From the NCBI GenBank assembly GCA_021828085.1, contig JAKATE010000121.1, forward strand, positions 1 to 5,891: 5,891 bases of DNA. The letters are read 5' to 3'. Source of the stretch: Thermoplasmata archaeon. Lineage in GTDB: Archaea > Thermoplasmatota > Thermoplasmata > Lutacidiplasmatales > UBA184. The notes beneath the pieces were generated by a model that did no database searches, was not told the origin of the DNA, and saw nothing but the letters and a program-made list of their open reading frames with translations. Positions 5,180 to 5,891 of this stretch are shown here, piece after piece (positions within the stretch are counted from its first letter, which is position 1; each line of letters starts with the position of its first letter). The position numbers and the translations under genes were made by a program.

Positions 5180-5891
5180 TCCCCTCGGGGGGACGGGCCC
5201 GCAGCGGCCCCGTGGGCCCGGAACGGCTCGAAGTCTGCCCTCTTCTCCCAGCGGAGGAGGGCCTCCTCGGCGGACTTGCGGCCTTCCTTCCGGTGCATCC
5301 GGAGCGTGGTCGGGGAGAAGTCGTAGTCCTTCGACTCGAGCTCCCCGTCCTCTCCGGAGTGCGTGAGCAGGTAGAGGTCCACGTGGTGACGGTGCCGGAG
5401 CAGCGTCGAGGAGAGCTCGGGGAGCCGGGCGAGCCTCGCGCGATCGGCCTTGGGCAGGGAGGCGAGGCACTCGTCCATGACGAGGTGGAACTCGGAGTCC
5501 CGGGCGGCCTCCTCCGAGTCCAGGTCGAGCTTGCGCATGTAGGTGAGGTCCTTCAGCGTGCTCAGCGCCTCCGGGAGGTTGCGCGGGAGCCGGTGGTGCC
5601 GTGGGAAGAGCTCCACCATGACGACGCGTCGGCGGTCCGAGTGCGGGAGCACGTCCAGGACCTTCCGCGCGGGAGTGTTGCTCACGAGGCCCCCGTCCCA
5701 GTAGTAGCGGTCGCCGACCTTCACCGCCGGGAACGCCGGAGGAAGGGCCCCGCTCGCGAGGAGGTGCTCGACCCCGAGCCGCTCGGTGTGGCTGTCGAAG
5801 CCCCGGAGCTCTCCGCTCTGGACGTCCACCGCGGTCACGATGAGCCGGCTCGCGCCGTCGTGCAGCGCGGGGAAGTCGACCATCTTCTCGA
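5125..5891 (-). CDS. Patatin-like phospholipase, DUF3734 type (N-terminus outside window)
   Basis: Patatin-like acyl hydrolases use a Ser-Asp dyad to cleave acyl esters. The frame stays open to the window edge (codons GAG AAG before the ATG at 5883), so the gene is cut: the nucleophile GxSxG and the oxyanion-hole glycines must lie beyond base 5891. Counting from that internal Met, ASGALPPAFPAV is at 43-54 and the catalytic Asp is D63 in YWDGGLVSNTP (61-71). Next come a KDLTYMRK stretch and the C-terminal module SKDYDFSPTTLRMHRKEG, which matches the DUF3734 domain carried by many bacterial patatins. No signal peptide or membrane helix is visible in this part. The final residues are a Pro/Ala/Arg-rich tail that overlaps the convergent dehydrogenase gene by 55 bases. 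DUF3734 patatins are often found with acetoacetate decarboxylase and 3-hydroxybutyrate dehydrogenase genes, and adc lies on the same strand about 3 kb away. Whether it acts on phospholipids or a storage polyester cannot be decided here. Confidence 0.9.
   Translation of the reverse strand, partial: EKMVDFPALHDGASRLIVTAVDVQSGELRGFDSHTERLGVEHLLASGALPPAFPAVKVGDRYYWDGGLVSNTPARKVLDVLPHSDRRRVVMVELFPRHHRLPRNLPEALSTLKDLTYMRKLDLDSEEAARDSEFHLVMDECLASLPKADRARLARLPELSSTLLRHRHHVDLYLLTHSGEDGELESKDYDFSPTTLRMHRKEGRKSAEEALLRWEKRADFEPFRAHGAAAGPSPRGDYLPPAAPGPVAPRATAR
5179..5194 (+). terminator. GC-rich hairpin just after the dehydrogenase stop codon
   Basis: GTCCCC (5179-5184) and GGGGAC (5189-5194) form a perfect 6-base-pair stem with loop TCGG, starting at the last base of the dehydrogenase TAG. 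It is followed by two GGGCCC palindromes at 5195-5200 and 5214-5219. There is no T-tract, and the DNA also codes for the patatin tail, so it is only a possible terminator or RNA-stabilising structure. Confidence 0.25.

Noticed and set aside
3713..5470. Minus-strand open frame of 585 codons across the dehydrogenase gene and both of its flanks
   Set aside because: It crosses the intergenic region and three genes, is Arg/Pro/Gly-rich and has no recognisable motif. The plus-strand dehydrogenase has a Shine-Dalgarno site and full catalytic residues.

Overview
This is a compact, very GC-rich stretch (about two-thirds to 70% G+C by eye) of a prokaryotic chromosome. Genes are tightly packed, neighbouring genes share 4-base stop/start overlaps, and several starts have Shine-Dalgarno sites. 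Five protein genes and their control regions fill almost all of it. The host cannot be named from sequence alone. A high-GC soil or subsurface bacterium fits, and so does a GC-rich archaeon such as a Thermoplasmatota member. No rRNA, tRNA, mobile element, CRISPR array or phage feature was seen.

Layout. On the minus strand, reading from about 4004 down to 58, there is a four-gene operon. It encodes a type II NADH dehydrogenase-like flavoprotein (2754-4004), an uncharacterised zinc-ribbon protein with a PH/GRAM-like C-terminus (2089-2757), acetoacetate decarboxylase adc (1340-2092) and a 12-helix MFS transporter (58-1302). The first three are joined by ATGA overlaps; the transporter follows adc after 37 bases. 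Divergent from this operon, across a leader of about 200 bases with GC-rich hairpins, lies an extended short-chain dehydrogenase (4217-5179, plus strand) that closely resembles the short-chain type of L-threonine 3-dehydrogenase. Convergent with it, and overlapping its 3' end by 55 bases, is the C-terminal part of a patatin-like phospholipase of the DUF3734 type (5125 to the window edge, minus strand), whose N-terminus lies outside. Bases 1-57 hold no recognisable feature.

How the genes may fit together (inference). Acetoacetate decarboxylase makes acetone and CO2 from acetoacetate. DUF3734 patatins are found near adc and 3-hydroxybutyrate dehydrogenase in several bacteria, for instance the bdhA-patD pair of Legionella. 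The window therefore looks like a locus for short-chain 3-oxoacid, ketone-body or polyhydroxybutyrate metabolism, with a quinone-linked NADH oxidase to recycle reducing power, a carrier for a small metabolite, and a dehydrogenase whose likely product (2-amino-3-oxobutyrate, if it is a true threonine dehydrogenase) is itself a 3-oxoacid. The least understood part is the zinc-ribbon/PH-like protein coupled between the flavoprotein and adc.
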